Assembly (NCBI RefSeq): GCF_000158955.1 | Contig: NZ_GG657757.1 | Span: 5,250,063 to 5,288,005, forward strand | Direction: 5' to 3' | Source: Streptomyces viridochromogenes DSM 40736 | GTDB taxonomy: Bacteria > Actinomycetota > Actinomycetes > Streptomycetales > Streptomycetaceae | DNA length: 37,943 nucleotides | In this document: one piece after another, positions 8,619-16,049 of the stretch | Layout of the letters: each line of letters begins with the position of its first letter | How positions within the stretch are numbered: the stretch's first letter is position 1 | Position numbers and translations under genes: made by a program | The notes under the pieces: model-generated | What the model was told of the DNA's origin: nothing | What the model saw: only the letters and a program-made list of their open reading frames with translations | Databases searched by the model: none

Positions 8619-9055
8619 CACCGCAGGAACTCGTGGTCCGGATGCTGCCGCCGTTCGGCGGCTGGCTCGCGCTTGCCGCGCTCGCCCTGCCCGGCGGGGC
8701 GCCGCTGCGGGGCGCCGCGGTCGTCCTCTTCCTGGCGGCCGGGCCGGGTGCCGCCGCCGTCAGAGTCTGCGCCCCCGCGCTGGGGGCGCGGCCCGCCGAA
8801 GGGCCCGTCGAGCGGCGGGAGGCGGACTTCGCCCGCCACAGCGACCTGCTGGAGCGGCTGATGCTGGTGCTGTTCCTCAGCATCGGTGCCGTGATGCTCG
8901 TCGCGACCGTACTGATCGCCACGCACACCTTCAGCGCGCAGCGGGTGCTGCTGACGCTGACCCTGCTGACCACGCTCGCCGCGTTCTGTCCGCCGCTGCG
9001 CGCCTCCCCCGCGCCCAGGACGACGCCGAGGACACCGAAGGGTTCCGCTCAGTGA
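8615..9055 (+). CDS. Small membrane protein of the glycan locus
   Basis: A 146-residue hypothetical protein with hydrophobic segments at about residues 15-33, 35-52, 85-105 and 108-125, separated by a charged loop (ARPAEGPVERREADFARHSDLLERL). It has no recognisable catalytic motif. The ATG sits in an ATGA overlap with the large membrane protein, and its end overlaps the GH26-like gene start in the same way (GTGA at 9052-9055). This tight coupling suggests that it works in a complex with the upstream membrane protein, perhaps as an assembly subunit; that role is inferred from context only. Confidence 0.68.
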   Translation: MTPQELVVRMLPPFGGWLALAALALPGGAPLRGAAVVLFLAAGPGAAAVRVCAPALGARPAEGPVERREADFARHSDLLERLMLVLFLSIGAVMLVATVLIATHTFSAQRVLLTLTLLTTLAAFCPPLRASPAPRTTPRTPKGSAQ

Positions 9056-10179
9056 GGTTCGACCGCCCCCACCGTCCCGACCGCTCCCGCCGTTCCGACC
9101 GCCCTCACCGTTCCGTTCGCTCGCACCGCCCGTTCGCGTCGAGTCGCCGCAGGCTGCTGATCACGTCCGCCACGGTCGTCAGCGCCGTCCTGGTCGCCCT
9201 GCTCGCCCTGCGGAACGCCTCCGGACCGGAACCGGGAGCCACCGGTTCCCGCGCGGACTGCCGCCCCACCGCACTCCTGGAACCGCCCTGCGGCGCCTGG
9301 TTCGGGGCGTTCGTGCCGCACGACCGGGACGACCTCCCGCAGAAGGTGCGCGCCTACGAGGAACGCGTGGGCCGCAAGCTCGACATCGTGTACACGTACC
9401 ACGACATGTCCCTGGCCCGGGGCGCCCGCCGGGAGGGCCAGCTGCTCACCCCGGAGGAACGCCGCGTCGGCGAGGACCACCTGCTGCTGCTGTCCTGGGA
9501 GAGCAAGTGGTGGGGCGGCACGAAGCAGCAGCAGCCCACGTGGAAGCAGATCGCGGCAGGCGAGCTGGACAAAACCGTCATCGACGTCCAGGCCGAGCGC
9601 ATCAGGGACTACGGCAAGAAGGTCTTCCTCTCCTTCGACCTGGAGATGGACACCCGCACCCCGGCCAACGGCACCCCCGCCGACTACGTGAAGGCGTACC
9701 GGCACATCCACGACCGGTTCCGCGCGCTGGGCGTCGACAACGTCGTGTGGACGTGGATCACCACCGGCTACCTCGACCACGCCGACGAGATGAAGCGGAT
9801 GTACCCCGGCGACGACTACGTCGACTGGATCGGCTACAACCAGTACAACTACTACCGCTGTCACAGCGCGGACTGGATGACCTTCGCGCAGACCCAGAAC
9901 ACCGTGCACGACTGGATCCGCGAGCACATCTCCGACGACAAGCCGCTGATGCTCTCCGAGTTCGGCACCGCGCAGGACCCGAGCCGCCCGCAGCGGCAGG
10001 CCGAGTGGTACGCGCAGGTGCCCGGGGTGCTGAAGGGCCTGGAGGGCGTCAAGGCCGCCCTCCAGTGGAACTACCGCGACCCCGGACCGCACTGCGACCT
10101 GGCGCTGGCGAACGACGCGGCCTGGAACAGCCTGCGCAAGGCGGTCGCCGACCCGTACCTCAACCAGCCGCTCAAGTAA
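9052..10179 (+). CDS. GH26-like (mannanase-type) glycoside hydrolase, membrane-anchored or secreted
   Basis: A 375-residue protein with an unusually arginine-rich N-terminus (RPHRPDRSRRSDRPHRS), one hydrophobic helix (about 34-53), and an outside catalytic domain from about residue 80. The domain resembles family GH26: GAWFGAFVPHD at the start, FLSFDLEMD with E198 in the acid/base position, and PLMLSEFGTAQD with E303 as the likely nucleophile. GYNQYNYYRCHSADW contributes a substrate-pocket segment. GH26 enzymes usually cleave beta-mannan or related beta-linked glycans; here it may trim or release the locus's own polymer. The GTG start overlaps the previous stop. The basic head is encoded by short CCGACC/CCGTTC-type repeats at 9059-9132. 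Specificity is not certain. Confidence 0.72.
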   Translation: MRFDRPHRPDRSRRSDRPHRSVRSHRPFASSRRRLLITSATVVSAVLVALLALRNASGPEPGATGSRADCRPTALLEPPCGAWFGAFVPHDRDDLPQKVRAYEERVGRKLDIVYTYHDMSLARGARREGQLLTPEERRVGEDHLLLLSWESKWWGGTKQQQPTWKQIAAGELDKTVIDVQAERIRDYGKKVFLSFDLEMDTRTPANGTPADYVKAYRHIHDRFRALGVDNVVWTWITTGYLDHADEMKRMYPGDDYVDWIGYNQYNYYRCHSADWMTFAQTQNTVHDWIREHISDDKPLMLSEFGTAQDPSRPQRQAEWYAQVPGVLKGLEGVKAALQWNYRDPGPHCDLALANDAAWNSLRKAVADPYLNQPLK

Positions 10180-10180
10180 C

Positions 10181-10214
10181 CGAGGACAGGGTCAGCCCGA
10201 GGACAGGGTCAGCC
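10181..10214. repeat. 17-bp tandem duplication at the convergent junction
   Basis: CGAGGACAGGGTCAGCC occurs twice without a gap (10181-10197 and 10198-10214). The second copy contains the deacetylase stop codon (10209-10211 on the minus strand); the first lies beyond it. The 29-base gap between the convergent genes is therefore mostly repeat, with no hairpin terminator. Confidence 0.8.
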
Positions 10215-11189
10215 CGCGAACTCGGGCCCGCGCACCACCGCGCGGGCCCGCCGGTACCACCGCCACCCGATCGTCTTCGGCCCGTCCCGGTAGGGCGCGA
10301 CCCGGGCGCCCGCCCCCGCCAGCCAGCCCTCGACGTCGGCGACGGTGTGGCTGCGCCGCACGATGAGCCGGGCGATGCGGTAGCGCTCGTCGCGGTCCGA
10401 GCTGAGCGCGTGCCGTACCGCGGTCGCCGTCTCGTAGCCGGCCCGGGCCGACATGGCCCGCACGCGCGGGCTGTTGTAGCCGTGCGGATAGGCGAGATGG
10501 CGTATCTCGTGCCCGAGGGCGTCCTCCAGCACGGCCTTCGACGAGCGCAGTTCGTGGGCCAGGTCCTTGCCAGGCAGGGTGTCGAGTTGGGCGTGCGTGA
10601 CCGTGTGGCTGCCGATCTCCATGCCGGAACGTTCCAGCTCCGCCGCCCGGTCCAGGGCCATCATCGGGGCGGGCGGCAGCAGACTGCGCCCGCCCGGGGC
10701 GATGGCGCCGGTGGTGAGATAGGCCGTGGCCGGCAGGCCGCGCCCGGCCAGGGCCTCGGCGGTGGGGCCGGGCAGATCGGCGAAGCCGTCGTCGAAGGTG
10801 AGCAGCACGGGCCGGGACGGCAGGGGCGCCCGGCCGGTCAGATGATCGGCGAGCGTACTGATCGTGACGGGCGTACGGCCGCTGTCGACCACGGCGTCGA
10901 GATGGGCCGCGAACTCCCGCGGGGTGACCGTGAACTCGGCGATCCAGCCGGGCGGGTCGTCCATCACGGCGTGGTAGAGGAAGACGGGGATCGCCGAAGT
11001 GCCGACCGCACCCGCCGGGGCCGTCGCACCCTCTGGGGCTGTCGCACCCTCTGGGGCCACCGCACCCCCTGGGGCCACCGCACCTCCTGGGGCTGTCGCA
11101 CCCCCCGAGGCCGTCGCACCCCCCAGGGCCGTAGGGCCGTCACCCTCCCGCGCACCCCGCTCCGCCCGGCCTCTGCCGTCGGTCCTCAT
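10209..11189 (-). CDS. Polysaccharide deacetylase (NodB homology, carbohydrate esterase 4) with a repeat-rich N-terminus
   Basis: A 326-residue CE4 enzyme that removes N- or O-acetyl groups from glycans. Motif 1 is TFDDG (131-135, base D133 and metal ligand D134), motif 2 is SHTVTH (194-199, metal ligands H195 and H199), and motif 3 is YPHG (234-237). Residues about 19-62 are hexapeptide repeats such as PGGAVA and PEGATA. No signal peptide or membrane helix precedes the domain, so it probably works in the cytoplasm on precursors or lipid-linked intermediates; this is an inference. The ATG at 11189 forms an ATGA overlap with the GT2 stop, indicating coupling. A longer in-frame reading to 11294 exists but would overlap the GT2 gene. 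The GH26-like gene converges on it. Confidence 0.85.
   Translation of the reverse strand: MRTDGRGRAERGAREGDGPTALGGATASGGATAPGGAVAPGGAVAPEGATAPEGATAPAGAVGTSAIPVFLYHAVMDDPPGWIAEFTVTPREFAAHLDAVVDSGRTPVTISTLADHLTGRAPLPSRPVLLTFDDGFADLPGPTAEALAGRGLPATAYLTTGAIAPGGRSLLPPAPMMALDRAAELERSGMEIGSHTVTHAQLDTLPGKDLAHELRSSKAVLEDALGHEIRHLAYPHGYNSPRVRAMSARAGYETATAVRHALSSDRDERYRIARLIVRRSHTVADVEGWLAGAGARVAPYRDGPKTIGWRWYRRARAVVRGPEFAG
11017..11134 (-). repeat. 18-bp tandem repeats encoding P-x-G-A-(T/V)-A hexapeptides
   Basis: About six and a half degenerate 18-bp units (plus strand, GGGGCYGTCGCACCCTCT-like) lie in the N-terminal part of the deacetylase gene. Neighbouring copies differ by only a few bases. The array encodes a flexible Ala/Gly/Pro linker, and its unit number is likely to vary between strains. 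Confidence 0.8.
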
Positions 11190-12472
11190 CTCGCCCCCCG
11201 CACAGTCGCGCGCAGCGCCCGCCGCGCCTTCAGATAGCCGACCGGCCCGTACACCATCCCCCTGCGCTGCAACCGCGACAGCCGCCGTGGCCACGGATGC
11301 GTGCGCACGTCGTGGTCACCCGGCGTGCCACCGCCGCCCGTCCCCTCCGTCTCGCGCACGGCGGTCAGCGCGCGGGCGTGGGCGAGGCCGCGGGGCAGCC
11401 GGGCGAGGAACGCCGGCAGCAGGGCGGGCCGGTTGACGAGCACCGCGGTGAGGTAGGCGGTGAGCCCGGCGCCGTAGCCGTACGCCTGCGTCTCCAGGTC
11501 CCGCCAGGTCTCCCGGTGGTGGTGCCACACCAGCGCGTACGGCGTGTAGCGCAGCCGGTGGCCCTGGGCCAGGACGCGGACGAAGCCGTAGAGGTCGTCG
11601 CCGCCCCGGGCGGCCGTCCCGGCCCCGGTGGCCGGGTCGAAACCGCCGACGGACCGCAGGGCCGCCGTCCGGAAGGCCATGTTGGCGCCGGAGCCGAACC
11701 GCCCGGCCGTGAACGGGAACAGCGGCTCGTCGACCGGCGGGTCCGCCGGGTCGTACGTCCTTGGGGTGAAGCCTTTCGCGAAGCCGCCGTGGCTCTCCAG
11801 CAGCACCTGGGCCGGGGTGGTCAGCCGCGCGGGCAGGATCAGCCCGGTGGCACAGCCCAGTCCCGCGTCGGCGGTGAAGGGCGCGGTGAGCTCGGTCAGC
11901 CAGCGCGGGTCGGCGACCACGTCGTCGTCGGTGAAGGCGACCACCTCGCCCCGGGCGGCCGCCAGCCCCGCGTTGTGCGCGACCGCGAGTCCGGGCACCG
12001 GCTCGCACAGGTACCGCACGCGCTCGGCGTACTTCCGCTCGACCAGCTCCCGTGTCTCACCCGTCACGGGCGCGTTGTCGACGACGACGATCTCGAAGCG
12101 CGGATGGTCCTGCGCCAGCAGCGAGTCCAGCGCGCGGGCCAGCTGCCCGGCACGCTCCCGGGTGGCCACGACGACACTCGTGTACGGCGGCTCCCCGGGC
12201 TCGTCACCGACGGCCGGCGCGCACTGCGCCCGCCCACGCTCCGCCAGCACGGCAGGTGCGTCCGCCCCCTCCGACACCCGCCCGAGCAGCGTGCCGACGG
12301 GCCGGCCACCTCGCCTGACCAGCACGAACACCGCTCCGCTCGTCACCGGCGGACTCCCCGGACCCGGTCTGAGCACCGCCTCCGGACCATCGAGGTCCAA
12401 CTCGGCGACCTGCACCGCCCCGATGTCCAGGAACCGGCGTATCTCCTCCCGCGCACGCGCCGAACGAGCCAT
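11186..12472 (-). CDS. Family 2 glycosyltransferase (GT-A fold)
   Basis: A 428-residue cytoplasmic or peripheral glycosyltransferase. After an N-terminal extension of about 95 residues, the GT-A domain begins at YTSVVVATRERAGQLARALDSLLAQDHP. It continues with EIVVVDNAP, then VVAFTDDDVVADPRW (D182-D184, the DxD-type metal and nucleotide-sugar site), GSGANMAFRTAALRSVGGFDP, and GGDDLYGFVRV, where the acidic pair is likely the catalytic base region. It should transfer a sugar from a nucleotide donor to the growing glycan; donor and acceptor are unknown. The ATG at 12472 follows GGGGGAGGG; a GTG at 12487 lies ahead of that site and is less likely. The stop overlaps the deacetylase start, so the two are co-translated. 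Confidence 0.87.
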   Translation of the reverse strand: MARSARAREEIRRFLDIGAVQVAELDLDGPEAVLRPGPGSPPVTSGAVFVLVRRGGRPVGTLLGRVSEGADAPAVLAERGRAQCAPAVGDEPGEPPYTSVVVATRERAGQLARALDSLLAQDHPRFEIVVVDNAPVTGETRELVERKYAERVRYLCEPVPGLAVAHNAGLAAARGEVVAFTDDDVVADPRWLTELTAPFTADAGLGCATGLILPARLTTPAQVLLESHGGFAKGFTPRTYDPADPPVDEPLFPFTAGRFGSGANMAFRTAALRSVGGFDPATGAGTAARGGDDLYGFVRVLAQGHRLRYTPYALVWHHHRETWRDLETQAYGYGAGLTAYLTAVLVNRPALLPAFLARLPRGLAHARALTAVRETEGTGGGGTPGDHDVRTHPWPRRLSRLQRRGMVYGPVGYLKARRALRATVRGAR

Positions 12473-12512
12473 GCGCCCTCCCCCCACTCGTGTCGGTACG
12501 ACCTCACTCGGG

Positions 12513-13598
12513 TCAGGTGCGGCGCAGCCGGGCCGCGCCCTTCAGGGTCCGCGCCGCCAGCGCCGCGAGCCGCGGCCGGCCGCGGACGAAGCTGTGCGCG
12601 CGGCGCGCCGGCTCGCGGCTCAGCCAGTGCAGCGCCGCGCCCGCCCCCGGACGCGTCACCGCGCCCTCGTACACGGGCAGTTCGCCCGTCTTCAGCGCGT
12701 CCTTGTACTCGGCCGCGCCCCGCCCCAGGTCGAGCATGCCGATGCCTTCGGCGGCCGCCGCCTCGGCCATGCGCAGATGCAGCACCAGACCCGGCGAGTA
12801 CTTCGAGAACTCCGGGTCGTAGGCCGGGAACCAGCAGGCCAGGACCGACGCCGAACGCAGCCCGAAGTGCGCGGCGACGGGCCGCTCACCCGCGTACAGC
12901 ACGGACAGCGTGCCGCTGCACTCCGGCGCCCGGGTCCCGGCCAGCCGGCCCACGAGCCGGGTGATCCACTCCTGCGCGAACCGGTCCCGGCGGCCCGTCC
13001 TGCGGTACTGCGCCGACTTCCACTCCATGAGCGTGCGCAGCGCGGCCGGGTCACGCTCGTCGAACACGAACCGTGGCTCGCCGACCTGCCGCCCCAGCCT
13101 GCGCTCCTTGGCCAGGGTGGTCTTCAGGAACTTCGGCGACTGCGCGCGCAGCACCGACTCGTAGGTCTCGTAGCCCTTCTCGATGTCGATGACGAAGGTG
13201 GCGTACTCCTCCGCCGCGTACCGGACGAAGAGCCGCTGCTCGGCCTCCAGGTTGTCGAAGGCGAAGCTGGACACCGAGCAGGCCCGCAGCAGTTCGCCCG
13301 TCTCCAGGTCGAGGCCCGGCCGCAGGATCGCGCCCTGCGCGTCCGAGACGCCGAGTCCGATCGCCCGGCCCTGTCCCCACCGCCCGCGCTCGTAGGGCAG
13401 GAAGCCGGCCGGCTCCAGCCCCTCGTACACCACCGCGACCCGCGCCTGCGGCCGCACCCGGCCCACGGCTTCGGTGAACTCCGGTTCCATGAAAGGGTTG
13501 CGCGGTGCTTCCGACGCCGCGCGCAGCGCTCGCCAGCGCTCCCTCTCCGCCTCGCCGAGCTCCCCGGCCCCGGCCACACGAATGCGCCCACTGCTCAA
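12513..13598 (-). CDS. FemAB/GNAT-like acyl- or aminoacyltransferase (Acetyltransf_6 type)
   Basis: A 361-residue protein of the GNAT-like family (PF13480) that includes proteins encoded in cellulose and exopolysaccharide loci. Two GNAT-like halves are suggested: RNPFMEPEFTEAVGRVRP...FLPYERGRWG in the first, and SVLYAGERPVAAHFGLRSASVLACWFPAYDPEFSKYSPGLVLHLRMAEAA then GIGMLDLGRGAAEYKDALKTGE in the second. The latter is the characteristic signature, with an acceptor-binding YKDALKTG segment. It probably acylates a glycan sugar or amine. The TTG at 13598 is preceded by GGGGGG five bases away. It is the first gene of the minus-strand glycan block and ends 40 bases before the GT2 start. Confidence 0.8.
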   Translation of the reverse strand: MSSGRIRVAGAGELGEAERERWRALRAASEAPRNPFMEPEFTEAVGRVRPQARVAVVYEGLEPAGFLPYERGRWGQGRAIGLGVSDAQGAILRPGLDLETGELLRACSVSSFAFDNLEAEQRLFVRYAAEEYATFVIDIEKGYETYESVLRAQSPKFLKTTLAKERRLGRQVGEPRFVFDERDPAALRTLMEWKSAQYRRTGRRDRFAQEWITRLVGRLAGTRAPECSGTLSVLYAGERPVAAHFGLRSASVLACWFPAYDPEFSKYSPGLVLHLRMAEAAAAEGIGMLDLGRGAAEYKDALKTGELPVYEGAVTRPGAGAALHWLSREPARRAHSFVRGRPRLAALAARTLKGAARLRRT

Positions 13599-13735
13599 CC
13601 TGACCCCCCGATCAAGTCCCCCCTGGACACTTGGAAGGTACCGCTCGGGACGGCCTCACGGGTAGGTAGCGGACCATGTTGTTGCCAACTGGTGCAGAGG
13701 GGCCCTCAACCGGGCAATCGGTGTCAGCCGCGCGG

Positions 13736-13771
13736 TGAAACGAACCGGCGCGCTGTCCGTATTCTCTGATC
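13736..13771 (+). promoter_or_regulatory. Candidate leaderless promoter of the HAD phosphatase gene
   Basis: TATTCT at 13760-13765 ends six bases before the ATG at 13772, and no purine-rich ribosome binding site lies between. A weak -35, TGAAAC at 13736-13741, is 18 bases upstream. The spacing predicts a transcript that begins at or beside the start codon. The rest of the gap back to 13599 holds the promoter of the divergent transferase, for which I saw no strong boxes. Confidence 0.4.
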
Positions 13772-14620
13772 ATGGCCGCACCCATCGCATATTCACTCAT
13801 CGCCACCGACCTGGACGGGACGCTGCTGCGCGGCGACGACACCCTCTCCGACCGGTCCCTCGCCGTGCTCGCGCGGGTGGCGGAGGCAGGTGCCCAGCAC
13901 CTCGTGGTGACGGGCCGGCCGGCGCCGAGAGTGCGGCCGCTCCTCGACGTCCTCGGTTGTACGGGGCTCGCGGTGTGCGGCCAGGGCGCGCAGGTGTACG
14001 ACGCCGGCGCGGACCGGCTGCTGTGGTCCATCACCCTGGACCGGGAACTGGCGGAGACCGCGCTCGGCAAGATCGAGGCCGAGGTGGGGGAGGTGTACGC
14101 CGCGGTCGACCAGGACGGGGTCGACGGGCTGACGCTCATCGAGCCGGGCTATCTCATGCCGCACCCGACCCTGCCCGCCGTGCGGGTCGAGCGGCGCGAG
14201 GACCTGTGGTGCGAGCCGATCAGCAAGGTGCTGCTGCGCCACCCCTCGCTGTCGGACGACGAGTTGGCGGCGACGGCCCGCTCGGTGGTCGGCTCACTGG
14301 CGACGGTGACGATGTCGGGGCCCGGCACGGTCGAACTCCAGCCGTGCGGCATCACCAAGGCGACGGGCCTGGCGCTGGCCGCCGAGCATCTGGGGCTGCG
14401 GCCCGCGGACACCATCGCCTTCGGCGACATGCCCAACGACATCCCGATGTTCGACTGGGCCGCCCACGGCGTCGCCATGGCCAACGCCCATCCCGAACTC
14501 AAGGCCGTGGCCGACGAGGTCACGCTGTCGAACGAGGACGACGGCATCGCCGTCGTCCTCGAGCGACTGCTGGGCGGAGCGGATCAGTACGGGCCGTTGA
14601 CGTTGTCGATCGAGCCGTAG
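13772..14620 (+). CDS. Cof-type HAD-IIB family phosphatase
   Basis: A 282-residue cytosolic haloacid-dehalogenase-type hydrolase, probably acting on small phosphorylated metabolites such as sugar phosphates. Motif I is IATDLDGTLL, with D13 the nucleophile and D15 the general acid. VVTGRPAPRV is motif II. K218 or a nearby lysine in the GITKATGLALAAEHLGL segment is motif III, and FGDMPNDIPMFDWA is motif IV. The insert between motifs II and III is the large C2-type cap of the IIB group. Length is normal apart from a short tail after LERLL. The last 37 bases overlap the 3' end of the oppositely oriented LysM gene. Substrate is unknown, as is usual for this family. Confidence 0.88.
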   Translation: MAAPIAYSLIATDLDGTLLRGDDTLSDRSLAVLARVAEAGAQHLVVTGRPAPRVRPLLDVLGCTGLAVCGQGAQVYDAGADRLLWSITLDRELAETALGKIEAEVGEVYAAVDQDGVDGLTLIEPGYLMPHPTLPAVRVERREDLWCEPISKVLLRHPSLSDDELAATARSVVGSLATVTMSGPGTVELQPCGITKATGLALAAEHLGLRPADTIAFGDMPNDIPMFDWAAHGVAMANAHPELKAVADEVTLSNEDDGIAVVLERLLGGADQYGPLTLSIEP

Positions 14621-15363
14621 CGGGCAGCCGCGTAGTTGCAGGCCGCGGTGATGTTGGCGACCGGGTCGTACGGGTCGAAGGAGGTGCCGGCCACGTGGTA
14701 GGCGGCGAACGTCGGGTCGATCACCTGGAGCAGGCCCTTGGACGGGGTGCCCGCGACGGCGTTCGAGTCCCAGTTGTTGATCGCCTGGGGGTTGCCGGAC
14801 GACTCACGCATGATGTTGCGGTAGATGCCGTCGTAGGACCCCGGGATGCCCTTCTGCGCCATGATGTCCAGCGCCTCGTGGATCCACCCGTCGAGGTTGT
14901 TCGCGTACGTCTTCGCGGAGGCCGGGGTGGCCTGGGCGACGCCCGTGGCGGGCTTCGTGGCCGGCTTGGCGGGGGCGGACGACTTGGTCGCCTGCTTCTC
15001 GGCGGCGTCCGCCTTGGCCGTCTTCACCTTCAGCTTCAGACCCGGGTGGATCAGCTTCGGGCTGTCGCCGACGGCGGCGCGGTTGTCCTTGTAGAGCTGC
15101 TTCCAGCCGCCCGACACGTCGTACTTGTCCGCGATGCGGTAGAGCGTGTCGCCCTTGACCACGGTGTACGTCAGGGACTTGGCGGGCTGGGCCGCCTGCC
15201 GCACGGACTGTGCGGCGGCGGGGGCGCTCTGGGGCTCGGCGGCGCTCGCGTGCGTCGCGCCGAGGAGCGGAAGGGTGAGTGCCGCTCCGCCGGTGCCGAC
15301 GGCTACGACACCTCGGGTGAGCGGGCTGGTTCTGATGCGACGGTGCTTGCCTCGTCCGGCCAT
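14584..15363 (-). CDS. Secreted LysM and lytic transglycosylase (SLT) cell-wall enzyme
   Basis: A 259-residue exported peptidoglycan enzyme. A basic head and hydrophobic core (about 12-40) end in ASAAEP, a signal-peptidase I site. A LysM domain follows (about 65-113, YTVVKGDTLYRIADKY...LIHPGLKLKV), which binds glycan strands. After an Ala/Pro/Lys linker comes an SLT domain (about 150-259) with NIMRESSGNPQAINNWD, where E187 is the catalytic glutamate, then SKGLLQVIDPTFAAY and the terminal ACNYAAARYGSIDNVNGPY typical of Streptomyces. It cleaves peptidoglycan glycan strands non-hydrolytically. GGAGAGGAA lies eight bases before the ATG and directly follows a c-di-AMP riboswitch, so expression should fall when c-di-AMP is high. 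Confidence 0.92.
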   Translation of the reverse strand: MAGRGKHRRIRTSPLTRGVVAVGTGGAALTLPLLGATHASAAEPQSAPAAAQSVRQAAQPAKSLTYTVVKGDTLYRIADKYDVSGGWKQLYKDNRAAVGDSPKLIHPGLKLKVKTAKADAAEKQATKSSAPAKPATKPATGVAQATPASAKTYANNLDGWIHEALDIMAQKGIPGSYDGIYRNIMRESSGNPQAINNWDSNAVAGTPSKGLLQVIDPTFAAYHVAGTSFDPYDPVANITAACNYAAARYGSIDNVNGPY

Positions 15364-15370
15364 GGCGATG

Positions 15371-15535
15371 TTCCTCTCCGGCGCCTGCGAGGTGAGCTGT
15401 CGGGTTCGGGCCGGGAGGTGCCCGGCCGCGTACGGCGTCGTGCTGCCGTACGCGGCTTCACCCCGAGCCGGTCCGCTGTGCGGACCGGCGACTTACCTGG
15501 GTCCCCCGCTCCTGCCCTGCGTGAGTGAGTCGGTG
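15371..15535 (-). ncRNA. ydaO/yuaA-type cyclic di-AMP riboswitch
   Basis: The leader of the LysM gene carries the conserved ydaO blocks in order on the minus strand: GGGGGACCCAGGTAA (15507-15493), CGGGGTGAAGCC (15465-15454) and CCGAACCCGACAGCTCACCT (15409-15390), followed by CGCAGGCG. Two perfect stems separate them, a 10-bp stem (15467-15476 with 15480-15489, three-base loop) and an 11-bp stem within 15426-15455. The 3' end abuts the ribosome binding site GGAGAGGAA (15379-15371). This class binds c-di-AMP and commonly controls cell-wall hydrolases such as rpfA in Streptomyces. The 5' boundary is approximate. Confidence 0.9.
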
Positions 15536-15589
15536 TGTGTGGGGTGTCCGGGCGGCGGCAGGATTCGGCGGTCCGCCGGACAAGCCGGG

Positions 15590-15619
15590 AACGTATGCGA
15601 GAGCACATGTCGGGAACAA
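15590..15619 (-). promoter_or_regulatory. Candidate promoter for the riboswitch-LysM transcript
   Basis: On the minus strand TTGTTC (15619-15614) and TACGTT (15595-15590) are 18 bases apart, giving a start near 15583, about 50 bases before the first conserved riboswitch element. The assignment rests on similarity to general promoter hexamers only. Confidence 0.35.
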
Positions 15620-16049
15620 GCACCGGAGTCACACAACGCGCCGGTTGACCTTGGTCTGGGGAGTTTGGGGTACTTGATCCTTTGCGGGAGCCAAGGCTCA
15701 ACTGGCTTTCGGCGGAAGGGGGTACGGGTTGGTGTCGGAGTGGGCAGTCAAAAGGGGCGACGTGACCGAACTCACTGATCACGAGCCTGTGGGGCAAATG
15801 CCAGCAAAGGGAATTCGCTTAAGCAACCTGGCAAATCGTGTATATCTCGCTACCTCCCGGTAAGTCGATAAATGTCTGTTCTTATGGCCTGATCGAAAAC
15901 ATGGAGCTCGTGATCGGATACCACCCGGCCTGTAACCATGGGCGCTGGCAGTGATCGAAACGTGACCGGATACGCTGACTCGAGTGATGGCAGCGACCTA
16001 TCGACAATCCGCGTAATCACCGGCAGACACAGCAGACAGGAGACCCCTC
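15620..16049. other. Long intergenic region upstream of the polyprenyl synthase
   Basis: This gap between divergent genes has no convincing gene and is clearly less GC-rich from about 15820 to 15900. It holds a perfect 12-bp palindrome, GAGCCAAGGCTC (15688-15699), and two near-copies of a 14-base element, CGTGATCGGATACC (15909-15922) and CGTGACCGGATACG (15961-15974), 52 bases apart. The promoter of the polyprenyl synthase must lie here; GGAG at about 16040 is its ribosome binding site. Confidence 0.5.

Noticed and set aside
10209..11294. Longer deacetylase start at 11294
   Set aside because: It would overlap the GT2 gene by more than 100 bases; the ATG at 11189 forms a normal ATGA overlap.
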